This document shows positions 1-6,978 of a stretch of 13,086 nt of DNA, one piece after another. A program made the translations under genes and the position numbers. The notes below the pieces were generated by a model. The model was not told where the DNA came from and searched no databases. It saw only the letters and a program-made list of their open reading frames with translations. This DNA comes from Citromicrobium sp. (GTDB lineage Bacteria > Pseudomonadota > Alphaproteobacteria > Sphingomonadales > Sphingomonadaceae): contig PAVA01000029.1 of NCBI GenBank assembly GCA_002712945.1, positions 1 through 13,086 of the forward strand, given 5' to 3'. The stretch's first letter is position 1. The number at the start of each line of letters is the position of its first letter.

Positions 1-220
1 GATCGGCGCAGATGCCGCAGGGGTCGCGCGTGTCGACATTGCCGCAAATGCGGCACTCCTCCAGCGTGTCCTGCACCGCGAGCAGCGCATCGAGCAGCGC
101 GGGCAGCGCGGTCTCGCGCTTCTTGACCAGATGCAGCACCGCGCGCCGCGCCGAACGCGGACCAAGCCCGGGAAGCCGGGCGAGCGCGGAACTCAATGCT
201 TCGATTTCGGCTGAGGCCAA
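1..220 (-). CDS. recR: Recombination protein RecR, N-terminal part (runs off left edge)
   Basis: RecR works with RecF and RecO in the cytoplasm, loading RecA at gaps in recombinational repair. The 73 residues present contain the helix-hairpin-helix segment (about residues 13-31, [14 protein letters not shown]) and a four-cysteine zinc site at C56, C59, C68 and C71 (CRIC and CGIC). The Toprim domain and C-terminus lie outside the window. The start is a TTG at 220, giving the family-typical N-terminus [18 protein letters not shown] with the first residue read as Met. No ATG or GTG fits, and a purine-rich AAGGAAGGG ribosome site lies just upstream. The gene diverges from fmt. Identity is clear from the zinc motif and the hairpin; only the start codon is an inference. 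Confidence 0.93.
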   Translation of the reverse strand, partial: MASAEIEALSSALARLPGLGPRSARRAVLHLVKKRETALPALLDALLAVQDTLEECRICGNVDTRDPCGICAD

Positions 221-236
221 GCGAACCCTTCCTTCT

Positions 237-339
237 CCGTTCGCCCTGAGCTTGTCGAAGGGCTGCACTTCTTTCTAAGGGCAGCGATGAAGAAAAGGCA
301 GGGCTTCGACAACCCCGGAGCGGGTCCGGGGCCGAACGG
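237..339. repeat. Repeat-like inverted structure between recR and fmt
   Basis: Two arms match in inverted order. CCGTTCG at 237-243 pairs with CGAACGG at 333-339, and TTGTCGAAG at 252-260 pairs with CTTCGACAA at 304-312. Inside the right arm sits a perfect 7-bp hairpin, CCCCGGA (313-319), loop GCGGG, TCCGGGG (325-331). I recall the left arm, with its CTTGTCGAAGGGC core, as part of a dispersed short palindromic repeat common in sphingomonad genomes; that is memory, not a search. It fills most of the recR-fmt spacer and could act as a transcription or mRNA-stability element. No other feature is visible in the spacer apart from the two ribosome sites. Confidence 0.6.
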
Positions 340-362
340 TCCATTTTTCAAGGGTTATAGAT

Positions 363-1268
363 TTGCGCATCGTCTTCATGGGAACGCCCGATTTCGCGGT
401 GCCGACGCTGGAGGCGCTGGTCCATGCGGCGCATGACGTGGCGTGCGTCTATACCCAGCCGCCGCGCAAGGCTGGACGCGGCAAGACGCTCCAGCCCACG
501 CCGGTCCACAAGGCTGCCGAACGGTTGGGGATCGAGGTTCGCCACCCCGCATCGCTCAAAGCCCAGGAGGAGAAAGACGCCTTCGCCGCGCTTGGCGCCG
601 ATGTCGGCGTGGTCGCGGCCTATGGGCTGATCCTGCCGCAGGCCGTGCTCGACGCGCCCGCGCACGGCTGCCTCAACGTCCATGCGAGCATCCTCCCCCG
701 CTGGCGCGGTGCGGCGCCGATCCAGCGTGCGATTCTCGCGGGCGATACCGGCACCGGGGTCACCATCATGCAGATGGAAGCGGGGCTCGATACAGGGCCC
801 ATGCTGGCCACCGTGCGCACGCCGATTAATGGCAAGACTGCGGGCGATCTGACCGAGGAACTGGCCGAGAGGGGCGCGCAGCTGATGGTCGGCACGCTGC
901 GCGATCTCGCGATCCACATCCCGGTCGCGCAGGACGATGCCGAAGCGACCCACGCACCCAAGATCGACAAGGCGGAAGCCCGGCTCGACTGGACGCAGGA
1001 TGCGGTTCAGGTCGAGCGGCAGGTGCGCGCCTTCACCCCCTGGCCGGGAGCGTTTTTCGAGCATGAGGGACAGCGTGTGAAGGTGCTCGCGGCAGACGTG
1101 GCTGAAGGATCGGGCGAGCCCGGCACGGTCCTCGACGATGCGCTCACCGTGGCGTGCGGGTCCGGCGCGCTGCGCCTCACGCGGGTCCAGCGCGCGGGTA
1201 AACCCGCGATGGATACCGCCGATTTCCAGCGCGGGCGCGCCATCCCGCAAGGTGCCCACCTCGCCTGA
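363..1268 (+). CDS. fmt: Methionyl-tRNA formyltransferase
   Basis: Transfers the formyl group of 10-formyl-tetrahydrofolate to initiator Met-tRNA in the cytoplasm, enabling translation initiation. The 301-residue protein has the usual length. It opens with [14 protein letters not shown] and carries [18 protein letters not shown] (about 32-49). The catalytic core is N105, H107 and D143, with the [13 protein letters not shown] signature at 109-121. Residues from about 206 form the C-terminal tRNA-binding domain (FTPWPGAF at 224-231). The start is TTG at 363, with AAGGG at 350-354 as ribosome site; this gives the canonical N-terminus and no ATG fits. It is the first gene of a plus-strand series leading to truA, and diverges from recR. 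Identification is secure. Confidence 0.97.
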   Translation: MRIVFMGTPDFAVPTLEALVHAAHDVACVYTQPPRKAGRGKTLQPTPVHKAAERLGIEVRHPASLKAQEEKDAFAALGADVGVVAAYGLILPQAVLDAPAHGCLNVHASILPRWRGAAPIQRAILAGDTGTGVTIMQMEAGLDTGPMLATVRTPINGKTAGDLTEELAERGAQLMVGTLRDLAIHIPVAQDDAEATHAPKIDKAEARLDWTQDAVQVERQVRAFTPWPGAFFEHEGQRVKVLAADVAEGSGEPGTVLDDALTVACGSGALRLTRVQRAGKPAMDTADFQRGRAIPQGAHLA

Positions 1269-1277
1269 CGCCTTCGG

Positions 1278-1291
1278 CCCCGCTGCCGGGG
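1278..1291 (+). terminator. GC hairpin after fmt, possible terminator or repeat relic
   Basis: CCCCG (1278-1282), loop CTGC, CGGGG (1287-1291) forms a perfect 5-bp stem 9 bases after the fmt stop. A second small stem follows, CCGTT (1302-1306), loop AGCA, AACGG (1311-1315). Neither has a T run, so a classical intrinsic terminator is not supported. The CCGGGGATGAC ending resembles sphingomonad dispersed-repeat hairpins, like the one at 313-331. It may attenuate transcription between fmt and the next gene. Confidence 0.35.
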
Positions 1292-1323
1292 ATGACAATT
1301 GCCGTTAGCAAACGGGCATTCGG

Positions 1324-1352
1324 TTGACTCGCCGCCGCCCCGTGAGAAACCT
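1324..1352 (+). promoter_or_regulatory. Weak candidate promoter for the lipoprotein gene at 1382
   Basis: TTGACT at 1324-1329 matches five of six bases of a sigma-70 -35 box. Seventeen bases later stands AAACCT (1347-1352), a poor -10. If used, transcription would begin around 1359, leaving a leader of about 23 bases. The hairpins before it suggest this gene may have its own transcript rather than relying only on fmt. The support is one good hexamer only. Confidence 0.22.
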
Positions 1353-1381
1353 CGGCATTCAGGAAGCCTGGGGGTGTGGAC

Positions 1382-1864
1382 ATGAGACTGGCGATTGCGA
1401 CGATGCTGGCGGCGGCTGCCGTGCTGACGGGTTGTGGGGGAGAGGCGCAGGGCAATACCGCCGCCGCTGGCAAGGAGGCCGCCGCCACGAGCGCCCCGGC
1501 CGATGTGTCCGATGGACTCATCACCTGCGCCATGCCCAATTTCGACAATGTCCAGGGCATCACGCTGACCGAGCGCTTCATCCTGATCGACGGCGAGGTC
1601 AAACGCTACCTCGAATTCAGCAACGAGGCCTTCGACTTGTGCGAGCCGGGCCAGGAAGGCTGCTCGCTCGCGCTGGAGGACGGGGTCATCCGGATGGACC
1701 ATCTCAGCGAGAAAGGCGTACGGTCCCGCTACGACGTCGATCTGGCGTCGATGGACATCGAGGCGCGCAAGACCCGGCCCGGCGAGGACGAGCAGATCGT
1801 CGCGTTCGACAAGAGCGCGAAATGCGTCCGCGAGCCTCTGCCCGAGGGCCTGACCGTGAACTGA
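1382..1864 (+). CDS. Predicted four-cysteine outer-membrane lipoprotein, function unknown
   Basis: I do not recognise this 160-residue protein. It begins with a lipoprotein signal peptide (MRLAIATMLAAAAVLTGC) with lipobox LTGC and lipidated Cys18. The residue after it is Gly, which by the E. coli +2 rule allows sorting to the outer membrane. A low-complexity Ala/Gly/Thr linker (about 19-41) follows, then an acidic globular part with cysteines at 49, 87, 94 and 148 that could form two disulfides. The ATG at 1382 is chosen because it gives a compact signal peptide and has GGGGG upstream; an in-frame GTG at 1376 would add only two residues. It lies between fmt and truA, which are otherwise often neighbours, 38 bases before truA. 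Function cannot be assigned. Confidence 0.82.
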   Translation: MRLAIATMLAAAAVLTGCGGEAQGNTAAAGKEAAATSAPADVSDGLITCAMPNFDNVQGITLTERFILIDGEVKRYLEFSNEAFDLCEPGQEGCSLALEDGVIRMDHLSEKGVRSRYDVDLASMDIEARKTRPGEDEQIVAFDKSAKCVREPLPEGLTVN

Positions 1865-1902
1865 CGGTTTGCCTTGCGGCCCGCCTCGCCTAGCAGGGCG
1901 GG

Positions 1903-2667
1903 ATGGCCCTCACCCGTTACGCCCTCACGCTCGAATTCGACGGCACGCCCTTCTTCGGCCTGCAACGGCAGAAGGATGGGCCGAGCGTGCAGCAAGCGGT
2001 CGAGGAGGCGGCCAAGGGCGTCACCGGGCAGGAGATCACGCTGCACAGCGCAGGGCGCACCGATACCGGCGTCCACGCGCTCGCCATGCGCAGCCATTTC
2101 GATGTGGAGAGCGAGCTCACGCCCTTCCGCATGGGCGAGGCGCTGAACGCGCACCTGCGCCCGGCCCCCATCGCGGTGACCCGTTGCGAGATCGTGCCGG
2201 AAGACTGGCACGCGCGCTTCAGCTGCATCGGGCGGCGCTATCTCTATCGCATCGTCAACCGCCGCGCGCCGCTGACGCTGGAGAAGGACCGTGCCTGGCT
2301 GATCCCGCAGGATTGCGACGCGCAAGCGATGCACCGTGCGGCGCAAGCCCTGGTCGGCCATCACGACTTCACCACCTTCCGTTCGGTCCATTGCCAGTCG
2401 GCCAGCCCGGTGAAGACGCTCGACCGGCTGGATGTGGAGCGAAATGGCGAGGAAATCCGCATTGCGGTTGCCGCGCGCAGCTTCCTGCATCATCAGGTGC
2501 GCTCCATGGTCGGGTGCCTCGCGCTGGTCGGCATGGGGCGCTGGAACGAAGGCCGGATCGCCGAGGTTCTGGCAGCGCGAGACCGGCAGGAACTGGGCTT
2601 GAATGCGCCCGCACACGGGCTCTATTTCGTCGAGGCGGTCTATCCCGGCGAGAGGGGGAGAGGATAA
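1903..2667 (+). CDS. truA: tRNA pseudouridine(38-40) synthase TruA
   Basis: Converts uridines 38, 39 and 40 in the anticodon arm of tRNAs to pseudouridine, in the cytoplasm. The 254-residue length is typical. The catalytic aspartate is D54 in GRTDTGVHA (51-59). RRYLYR (about 111-116) holds the active-site tyrosine region and [11 protein letters not shown] (about 194-204) is the conserved C-terminal signature. In the N-terminal motif usually written DGT/S..GWQRQ, this protein has [11 protein letters not shown], with Leu at the Trp position. ATG at 1903 follows the ribosome site AGGGCGGG. Its stop overlaps the next start by one base (TAATG), implying translational coupling. Identification is secure. 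Confidence 0.97.
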   Translation: MALTRYALTLEFDGTPFFGLQRQKDGPSVQQAVEEAAKGVTGQEITLHSAGRTDTGVHALAMRSHFDVESELTPFRMGEALNAHLRPAPIAVTRCEIVPEDWHARFSCIGRRYLYRIVNRRAPLTLEKDRAWLIPQDCDAQAMHRAAQALVGHHDFTTFRSVHCQSASPVKTLDRLDVERNGEEIRIAVAARSFLHHQVRSMVGCLALVGMGRWNEGRIAEVLAARDRQELGLNAPAHGLYFVEAVYPGERGRG

Positions 2668-3083
2668 TGGCGCAATGGTACAAGATTCCGCGCTCCTCGC
2701 GATTGAGCGCGGGCGAATATGACGCGAATATCCAGGGCATCAATATCGTGTTCGGTGCCGTGCTGGGGTTCGTCCTAGCAGACGCGAACGGATTGCCACC
2801 GCTCGATTTCGCGATCGTTCTTTTCGTCAGCGCGAGCGCCGTGATCTCGATCTTCTATCTCGCCCACAGCGAGTACAAGCTGTTCTACACCGCCATCACC
2901 GCCTTCGTCATCTACATGGTTCCGCGCATTCTCGACGACCCGCTCGCCATCCCGGCTATCCCGCAGCTGCAGCCGACGCTTGCGGTATGGGCCCTGATGA
3001 TACTGCTGGTGGAGCTGATCCCGCGCACGAAGCCCGATTCCCACCCGACCCCCGACCCTGAAACCGAGGAAACCGATCAATGA
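2667..3083 (+). CDS. Small multi-pass membrane protein of unknown function
   Basis: A 138-residue protein I do not recognise. It has a basic cytoplasmic-looking N-terminus ([13 protein letters not shown]) and about four hydrophobic stretches, near residues 22-40, 47-66, 70-87 and 103-118. A Pro/Glu/Asp-rich hydrophilic tail (119-138, PTPDPETEETDQ) follows. No signal peptide, catalytic motif or transporter signature is seen. The ATG overlaps the truA stop (TAATG), and the GGGGGAGAGGA stretch just before it is a ribosome site. Its own stop overlaps the next start by four bases (ATGA). The coupling on both sides makes it a genuine gene, probably co-expressed with truA and the following oxidoreductase, which could act at the membrane with it. 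That partnership is inference. Confidence 0.85.
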   Translation: MAQWYKIPRSSRLSAGEYDANIQGINIVFGAVLGFVLADANGLPPLDFAIVLFVSASAVISIFYLAHSEYKLFYTAITAFVIYMVPRILDDPLAIPAIPQLQPTLAVWALMILLVELIPRTKPDSHPTPDPETEETDQ

Positions 3084-4192
3084 CCACTACCGGCAAGCAG
3101 ATTTTCACCACGCTCGAAAGCGACGGCACGCTGACCGTCGAACTGGCACAGAGCACCTTCCCCGAACCGACCGGCAATCAGGTGCTGGTGAAGATGGAAG
3201 CCGCGCCGATCAACCCGAGCGACCTTGCCCTTCTGCTCGGCCCGGCCGACCTCGAAAACGCGGACTACTCGCCCGGCAAGATCGTCGCGAAGATGCCCGA
3301 ACCGTTCAATTCGGGTGCCAAGGGCCGCCATGGCCAGCGCCTGCCGGTCGGCAACGAAGGCGCGGGCGAAGTCGTCGCGACGGGCGACAGCGACATGGCC
3401 AGGGCGCTGATGGGCAAGCGGGTCGCCTGCGTGCCCGGCACGGCCTACGCCGAATACGCCATCGCGGACGCGACCATGTGCCTGCCGCTGGGTGACATTT
3501 CGGCCAAGGACGGGGCGAGCGCCTTCGTCAACCCGATGACCGCGCTGGGCTTCGTCGAAACCGCGCGGATGGAAGGCCAGAAGGCCATCCTGCATACCGC
3601 CGCCGCATCCAACCTCGGGCAGATGCTGGTTCGGATCTGCCAGGAAGACGGCGTCCCGCTGGTCAATATCGTCCGTCGTCGGGAACAGGCCGAATTGCTG
3701 AAAGGCATGGGCGCCGAGCACATCGTCAATTCGTCCGACGACGATTTCATGAAGCAGCTGCGCGCGGCGATCGACGCGACCGACGCCTTCTTCGGCTTCG
3801 ACCCGATCGGCGGCGGCCAGATGGTCGACAATTGTTTCAAGGCGATGGAGCAGGTCGCGGTCTCGAAGATGAGCGAATACAGCCGCTACGGATCGAACCA
3901 GCAGAAGAAGATGTACATCTACGGGCGGCTCGACCTCGGCCCCACGATCCTGACCCCCTCCTACGGCTTCGGCTTCACGCTTTCGGGCTGGCTGCTCACA
4001 CCGTTTCTCCAGACCGCGGGGATGGAGACGGTCATGCGGATGCGCCAGCGGGTGCTCGACAATCTGACGACCACCTTCAAGAGCAGCTACACCAAGGAGG
4101 TGACGCTGGAAGGCATGCTGGAGAAAGACGCGGTCCTGCAATATCGCGCCATGCGTACCGGCGAGAAATATCTCGTCACGCCGTGGGGATAG
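3080..4192 (+). CDS. Zinc-independent MDR-superfamily oxidoreductase (quinone/enoyl reductase-like)
   Basis: A 370-residue member of the medium-chain dehydrogenase/reductase superfamily; the expected reaction is NAD(P)H-dependent reduction of a quinone or activated double bond. The GroES-like N-terminal part includes VLVKMEAAPINPSDLALL (about 35-52) and PVGNEGAGEVV (89-99). The nucleotide-binding part has NPMTALGFVE (151-160) and a Rossmann turn AAASNLGQ (174-181), where many relatives carry a Gly-rich A.G.VG loop. No structural or catalytic zinc ligands of alcohol dehydrogenases are visible, so a zinc enzyme is unlikely even though such proteins are often labelled zinc-binding dehydrogenase. 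The order NPSD, NEG.G, NP.TA also fits mitochondrial enoyl-thioester-reductase-like proteins. Its start overlaps the membrane-protein stop (ATGA). Substrate is unknown. Confidence 0.88.
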   Translation: MTTTGKQIFTTLESDGTLTVELAQSTFPEPTGNQVLVKMEAAPINPSDLALLLGPADLENADYSPGKIVAKMPEPFNSGAKGRHGQRLPVGNEGAGEVVATGDSDMARALMGKRVACVPGTAYAEYAIADATMCLPLGDISAKDGASAFVNPMTALGFVETARMEGQKAILHTAAASNLGQMLVRICQEDGVPLVNIVRRREQAELLKGMGAEHIVNSSDDDFMKQLRAAIDATDAFFGFDPIGGGQMVDNCFKAMEQVAVSKMSEYSRYGSNQQKKMYIYGRLDLGPTILTPSYGFGFTLSGWLLTPFLQTAGMETVMRMRQRVLDNLTTTFKSSYTKEVTLEGMLEKDAVLQYRAMRTGEKYLVTPWG

Positions 4193-4209
4193 CCCCTGCG
4201 GCGAAGGGC

Positions 4210-5187
4210 TCAGCGCTCATCGAAGAAGTGCTGAGCCTCGACCGGGTCGGCAATCCCGTTCGCGAGCAGTAGCGCGGTCAGCATCCGCGCCTTTGGCACG
4301 CCCAGGGCGCGCGCGGCGACGAAGCCGTTGGCATCGTCCTGGGGCTCGCGGTCGACCAGGCCTTCGTCGGTCCGGCTCGCGCGCACCACCAGGCACCCGC
4401 GCCGCGCATGGCGCAGCAGCACCTGCCGCACGGGATCGGGCATGTTGCCCTCCCCCAATCCGGAGACGACGATCCCCGGAGGATCGCCCGCCAGCTGCCG
4501 CTCCGCCGCGGCTGCGCTCATCCCCGCATAGACCGCGAGGATCGGCACCTCGGGCAGCGGCAGGAATTCGAGACGTGCAGGTTCGTCCACGCGCCACGGC
4601 GCGCCGAACCAATCGAGCCGCGAGGGCGTGACGATGGCGACCGATTCGCGCGGGAAGCCGCGAAACGCCTCGGTCGCGCGGGTCTGTGCCTTGCGCACGT
4701 CGCGGGCCGAGTGGACCCGGTCGCCCATCACCACCAGCACCCCACGCCCCGCAGCCTCCGGATCGCCTGCAACCCGCACCGCATTGGCAAAATTGCGCAT
4801 CCCGTCATAGCCGACCGCGTCGGCAGGCCGCATCGCGCCGACCAGTACGACCGGCTTGGTGCTCGGCAACGTCAGGTCGAGCAGGAAAGCGGTCTCCTCC
4901 GCCGTGTCGGTGCCATGGGTGACGATAATCGCGTCGATACCCTCGTCGCGCATCGCAAGGTCGATCTCGGCATGGAGGCGCGACCAGATCGAGGCGTCGA
5001 TATCTTCCGATCCGATATTGGCGATCTGCCGCCCGGTGAACTGTGCCGCGATGCCGAGTGCATGCGCCTGTTCCAGATAGGCCCCGATTCCGATCTGCCC
5101 AGGGCGGTAGTCCGCGCGCATGGCATCGCCCGCCTGCCCGGCAATCGTGCCGCCGGTAGCCAGGACGAGAATGCGTGGGTCCGTCAT
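4210..5187 (-). CDS. Asparaginase (L-asparagine amidohydrolase), cytoplasmic type
   Basis: Hydrolyses L-asparagine, possibly also glutamine, to the acid and ammonia. The 325-residue protein has all elements of the bacterial asparaginase fold. The nucleophile motif is ATGGTIAG with T14, a substrate-binding GSED follows at 59-62, and the second catalytic motif is HGTDTAEET (91-99) with T93 and D94. VGAMRPADAVGYDG lies at about 117-129, and RDVRK ends in the proton-relay lysine K166. ATG at 5187 is chosen because LVLATGGTIAG follows after six residues and AGGGCGGGGC precedes it. A frame extension upstream to 5274 adds a basic stretch without signal-peptide character and would overlap the divergent promoter region. 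With no signal peptide it should be cytoplasmic. It converges with the oxidoreductase (17-bp gap) and diverges from the lipoprotein at 5304. I give no symbol because the type I/II class is not clear. Confidence 0.95.
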   Translation of the reverse strand: MTDPRILVLATGGTIAGQAGDAMRADYRPGQIGIGAYLEQAHALGIAAQFTGRQIANIGSEDIDASIWSRLHAEIDLAMRDEGIDAIIVTHGTDTAEETAFLLDLTLPSTKPVVLVGAMRPADAVGYDGMRNFANAVRVAGDPEAAGRGVLVVMGDRVHSARDVRKAQTRATEAFRGFPRESVAIVTPSRLDWFGAPWRVDEPARLEFLPLPEVPILAVYAGMSAAAAERQLAGDPPGIVVSGLGEGNMPDPVRQVLLRHARRGCLVVRASRTDEGLVDREPQDDANGFVAARALGVPKARMLTALLLANGIADPVEAQHFFDER

Positions 5188-5251
5188 GCCCCGCCCTCTA
5201 GCCATGGCACGCCCCCGCGTCTTCCCATTTCCGGACGGATGCTTGCCGGAT

Positions 5252-5263
5252 CGCAAATTTGCG
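5252..5263. promoter_or_regulatory. Perfect 12-bp palindrome in the divergent spacer, candidate operator
   Basis: CGCAAATTTGCG is a perfect palindrome in the 116-bp spacer between the asparaginase gene and the lipoprotein gene. It forms the AT-rich centre of an otherwise GC-rich spacer. TTGCCG at 5243-5248 and the AT-rich TTACTTATCAAT stretch just after it (5264-5275) could be a -35 and -10 region for the plus-strand gene, which would place the palindrome between the two boxes. That position suits a repressor site. No cognate regulator can be named. Confidence 0.4.
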
Positions 5264-5303
5264 TTACTTATCAATCGGGGTCGTCGAACGAGGGGAATAT
5301 TTC

Positions 5304-6146
5304 ATGAAAAAGCTGCTCGCCACATCGGCCATCCTGATGCTCGCCGGTTGCGCGCCGATGGCTGCCGAGGATCTGCCGCCGTCCCCCGTCTTCGCCCAAC
5401 CGGACCTGCAGGCGATCAAGGCCTACATGGGCCCGGACGACCCCATCAAGGGCGCAACCGAAGTCGGCGCGCCGGTGGCCTATATCCTCCTCGACGACAA
5501 CGACCGCGGGCGGAACATCAAGGTCTGCCGCGCCTTCGAGAAACTCGCCTCGGAAAGCGACCTGCCGCCGTTTGGCGCGCAGAACACTTATGCGCCGACC
5601 TTCTGGATGCTTACGACCGACGACGACATTCCGCCGATCGACATGAGCGCCGACGAAGACGATCGCTACGACGAGCGCTGCGATTTCCTGGTCGACAATT
5701 TCGATCATACCCGCGCAGGCTACATCGCGCAGGCGGCAAGCGTGCCCAAGCTCAGCTCGGTCTATCTCGTCGCCACCGACAGCGAGCGGGTGTTCTGGGT
5801 GCGGATGGATTCGGGTTCGCAGGACGATCTGGACGGCGTGATGAACTACTGGTTCGCGGGCGCGGCCCGATCGGATCTGGCCGGGGTCTCGCTCCTCAAT
5901 CGGGCGCAGAAGCTCTGCAATCCCGCGCTTGCAAGCCAGCTCGACGCCGCTTTCAGCGCGCCCCCTCCGATCCAGCCGGAAGTCACCGTGCCCGAGGGGG
6001 CGGACTCCGTCGACCTTGCCGCCCTGCAGGCCATCGCGAGTTCGACGCCCGCCGGAATCCGGATCACCGAACTGGTCACCGATGCCGCAGAGGCGATCTC
6101 CGGACCGGCCCGGTTCGGCTGCACCATGGTCGATCTCTTCGGCTGA
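5304..6146 (+). CDS. Predicted acidic four-cysteine lipoprotein, function unknown
   Basis: I do not recognise this 280-residue protein. The signal peptide MKKLLATSAILMLAGC has a good lipobox (LAGC, lipidated Cys16). The next residue is Ala, compatible with outer-membrane sorting. The mature part is acidic, with Asp/Glu clusters around 105-131 (for example DMSADEDDRYDERCDF), and has cysteines at 75, 126, 205 and 273. A Pro-rich spacer lies at about 219-231. No enzyme motif or repeat was found. ATG at 5304 is preferred over an upstream in-frame ATG at 5259, because it gives a proper signal peptide and has an AGGGG ribosome site 10 bases upstream. It has its own divergent spacer with a palindrome, and a strong hairpin begins 34 bases after its stop. 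Confidence 0.85.
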   Translation: MKKLLATSAILMLAGCAPMAAEDLPPSPVFAQPDLQAIKAYMGPDDPIKGATEVGAPVAYILLDDNDRGRNIKVCRAFEKLASESDLPPFGAQNTYAPTFWMLTTDDDIPPIDMSADEDDRYDERCDFLVDNFDHTRAGYIAQAASVPKLSSVYLVATDSERVFWVRMDSGSQDDLDGVMNYWFAGAARSDLAGVSLLNRAQKLCNPALASQLDAAFSAPPPIQPEVTVPEGADSVDLAALQAIASSTPAGIRITELVTDAAEAISGPARFGCTMVDLFG

Positions 6147-6180
6147 CAGGGGGGTCGACAGGGAAAGGGCCCGGCAACAC

Positions 6181-6213
6181 GCGCCGTCGCATTGATTTCT
6201 CGTGCGACGGCGC
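6181..6213. terminator. Strong 11-bp inverted repeat before tRNA-Val, probable terminator
   Basis: GCGCCGTCGCA (6181-6191) and TGCGACGGCGC (6203-6213) pair perfectly across an 11-base loop, TTGATTTCTCG. The stem stands 34 bases after the stop of the lipoprotein gene and is followed by TATTT, a short T-rich stretch rather than a full T run. It probably ends or attenuates transcription of the lipoprotein gene. The right arm's last GCGC can also pair with GCGC at 6219-6222 around TATTT, an alternative smaller hairpin. A tRNA promoter may overlap: TTGATT (6192-6197) with TATTTG (6214-6219) at 16-bp spacing is a weak candidate. Confidence 0.55.
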
Positions 6214-6247
6214 TATTTGCGCTGTTCCGATCCGATGAGGACGGCGG

Positions 6248-6323
<76 letters not shown>

Positions 6324-6362
6324 TTCTTGTCCTGCCGCTCCGCTGGAAACCCATGATCCCCG

Positions 6363-6947
6363 TCAGGGCAGCTCGGGTGTCTCGACCACCTCGTCGATGG
6401 CGGCGCGCGCTTCCTCGCTTTCCCAGTCGAAATCGCCGGTCACCCGCCATACCTCCTGCCCGGTCCGGTCGTAGAGGACCGTGGTGGGAAGCGTCGACGC
6501 GCCGATTGCCTCCTGCAGCGCAAGCTGCGGGTCGATCCATTGCGGCAGGTTGGCGAGATCGTTTTTCTCGAAGAACGCGGCGACCTTGGCCGGATCGCCC
6601 ATATCCTGGCTGATCGTTACCACGCTCAGATCATCCCCGTAATCCGCCGCCAGCTCATCGAGCAGCGGCATTTCCTTGACGCAGGGCGCGCACCAGGTCG
6701 CCCACAGGTTGACCAGCACCGGGCGGTCCTGCAGCGCGGCGAGATTGAGCACCTCGTCCGCCGGGTTCACCAGATTGGCGGCGGGCATCAGCTCGCCCGC
6801 CATGCTGCGGTCGATCTCGCGCGCCTTGGCGACTTCGCCGACGCCGATGGTGCTGTCGCTCTCTTGCGGGCTTTCCTCGGGCTCCCTATCGCAGCCGCTC
6901 ACGATCAGTGCGAGTGCGAGCGCGGGCAGAATGGCAAAACGGGACAT
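6363..6947 (-). CDS. TlpA-like thioredoxin-fold lipoprotein (thiol:disulfide oxidoreductase)
   Basis: A membrane-anchored periplasmic thiol reductase or oxidase of the TlpA/ResA type. Such proteins reduce cysteines during cytochrome c maturation or oxidase assembly. The 194-residue protein starts with a lipoprotein signal ([19 protein letters not shown]), with lipidated Cys19. Asp20 follows; by the E. coli +2 rule this retains the protein in the inner membrane, though the rule is less certain in alphaproteobacteria. After a charged linker comes a thioredoxin domain (about 55-190) with [13 protein letters not shown] (82-94), active-site cysteines C86 and C89, and cis-proline P154 in [13 protein letters not shown] at 6947 is preceded by GAGGTGTCC, a good ribosome site; upstream extensions lack a signal peptide. 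It is nearly head to head with argH. The physiological partner is not shown. Confidence 0.93.
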   Translation of the reverse strand: MSRFAILPALALALIVSGCDREPEESPQESDSTIGVGEVAKAREIDRSMAGELMPAANLVNPADEVLNLAALQDRPVLVNLWATWCAPCVKEMPLLDELAADYGDDLSVVTISQDMGDPAKVAAFFEKNDLANLPQWIDPQLALQEAIGASTLPTTVLYDRTGQEVWRVTGDFDWESEEARAAIDEVVETPELP

Positions 6948-6978
6948 GGACACCTCGGGAATTGGGCGCGGCAACGCC

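Noticed and set aside
348..1298. Long minus-strand open frame opposite fmt
   Set aside because: It is the antisense shadow of a secure fmt gene in GC-rich DNA; the translation is Arg/Gly-rich with no motif.
1869..2666. N-terminal extension of the small membrane protein through truA, giving a 404-residue fusion
   Set aside because: The extension is the Arg/Ala/Gly-rich off-frame reading of truA; the ATG at 2667 has a ribosome site and the TAATG coupling.
4185..4196. GGGG-ATAG-CCCC as a terminator between the convergent oxidoreductase and asparaginase genes
   Set aside because: Only a 4-bp stem including the stop codon, with no T run; too weak to call.
4408..5307. 299-residue plus-strand open frame opposite the asparaginase gene
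   Set aside because: Low-complexity His/Arg/Pro-rich composition and complete overlap with a gene carrying all asparaginase motifs.
6676..6978. 101-residue N-terminal extension of argH
   Set aside because: It is antisense to the thioredoxin gene, while the family-typical opening MWGGRF occurs at 6979.
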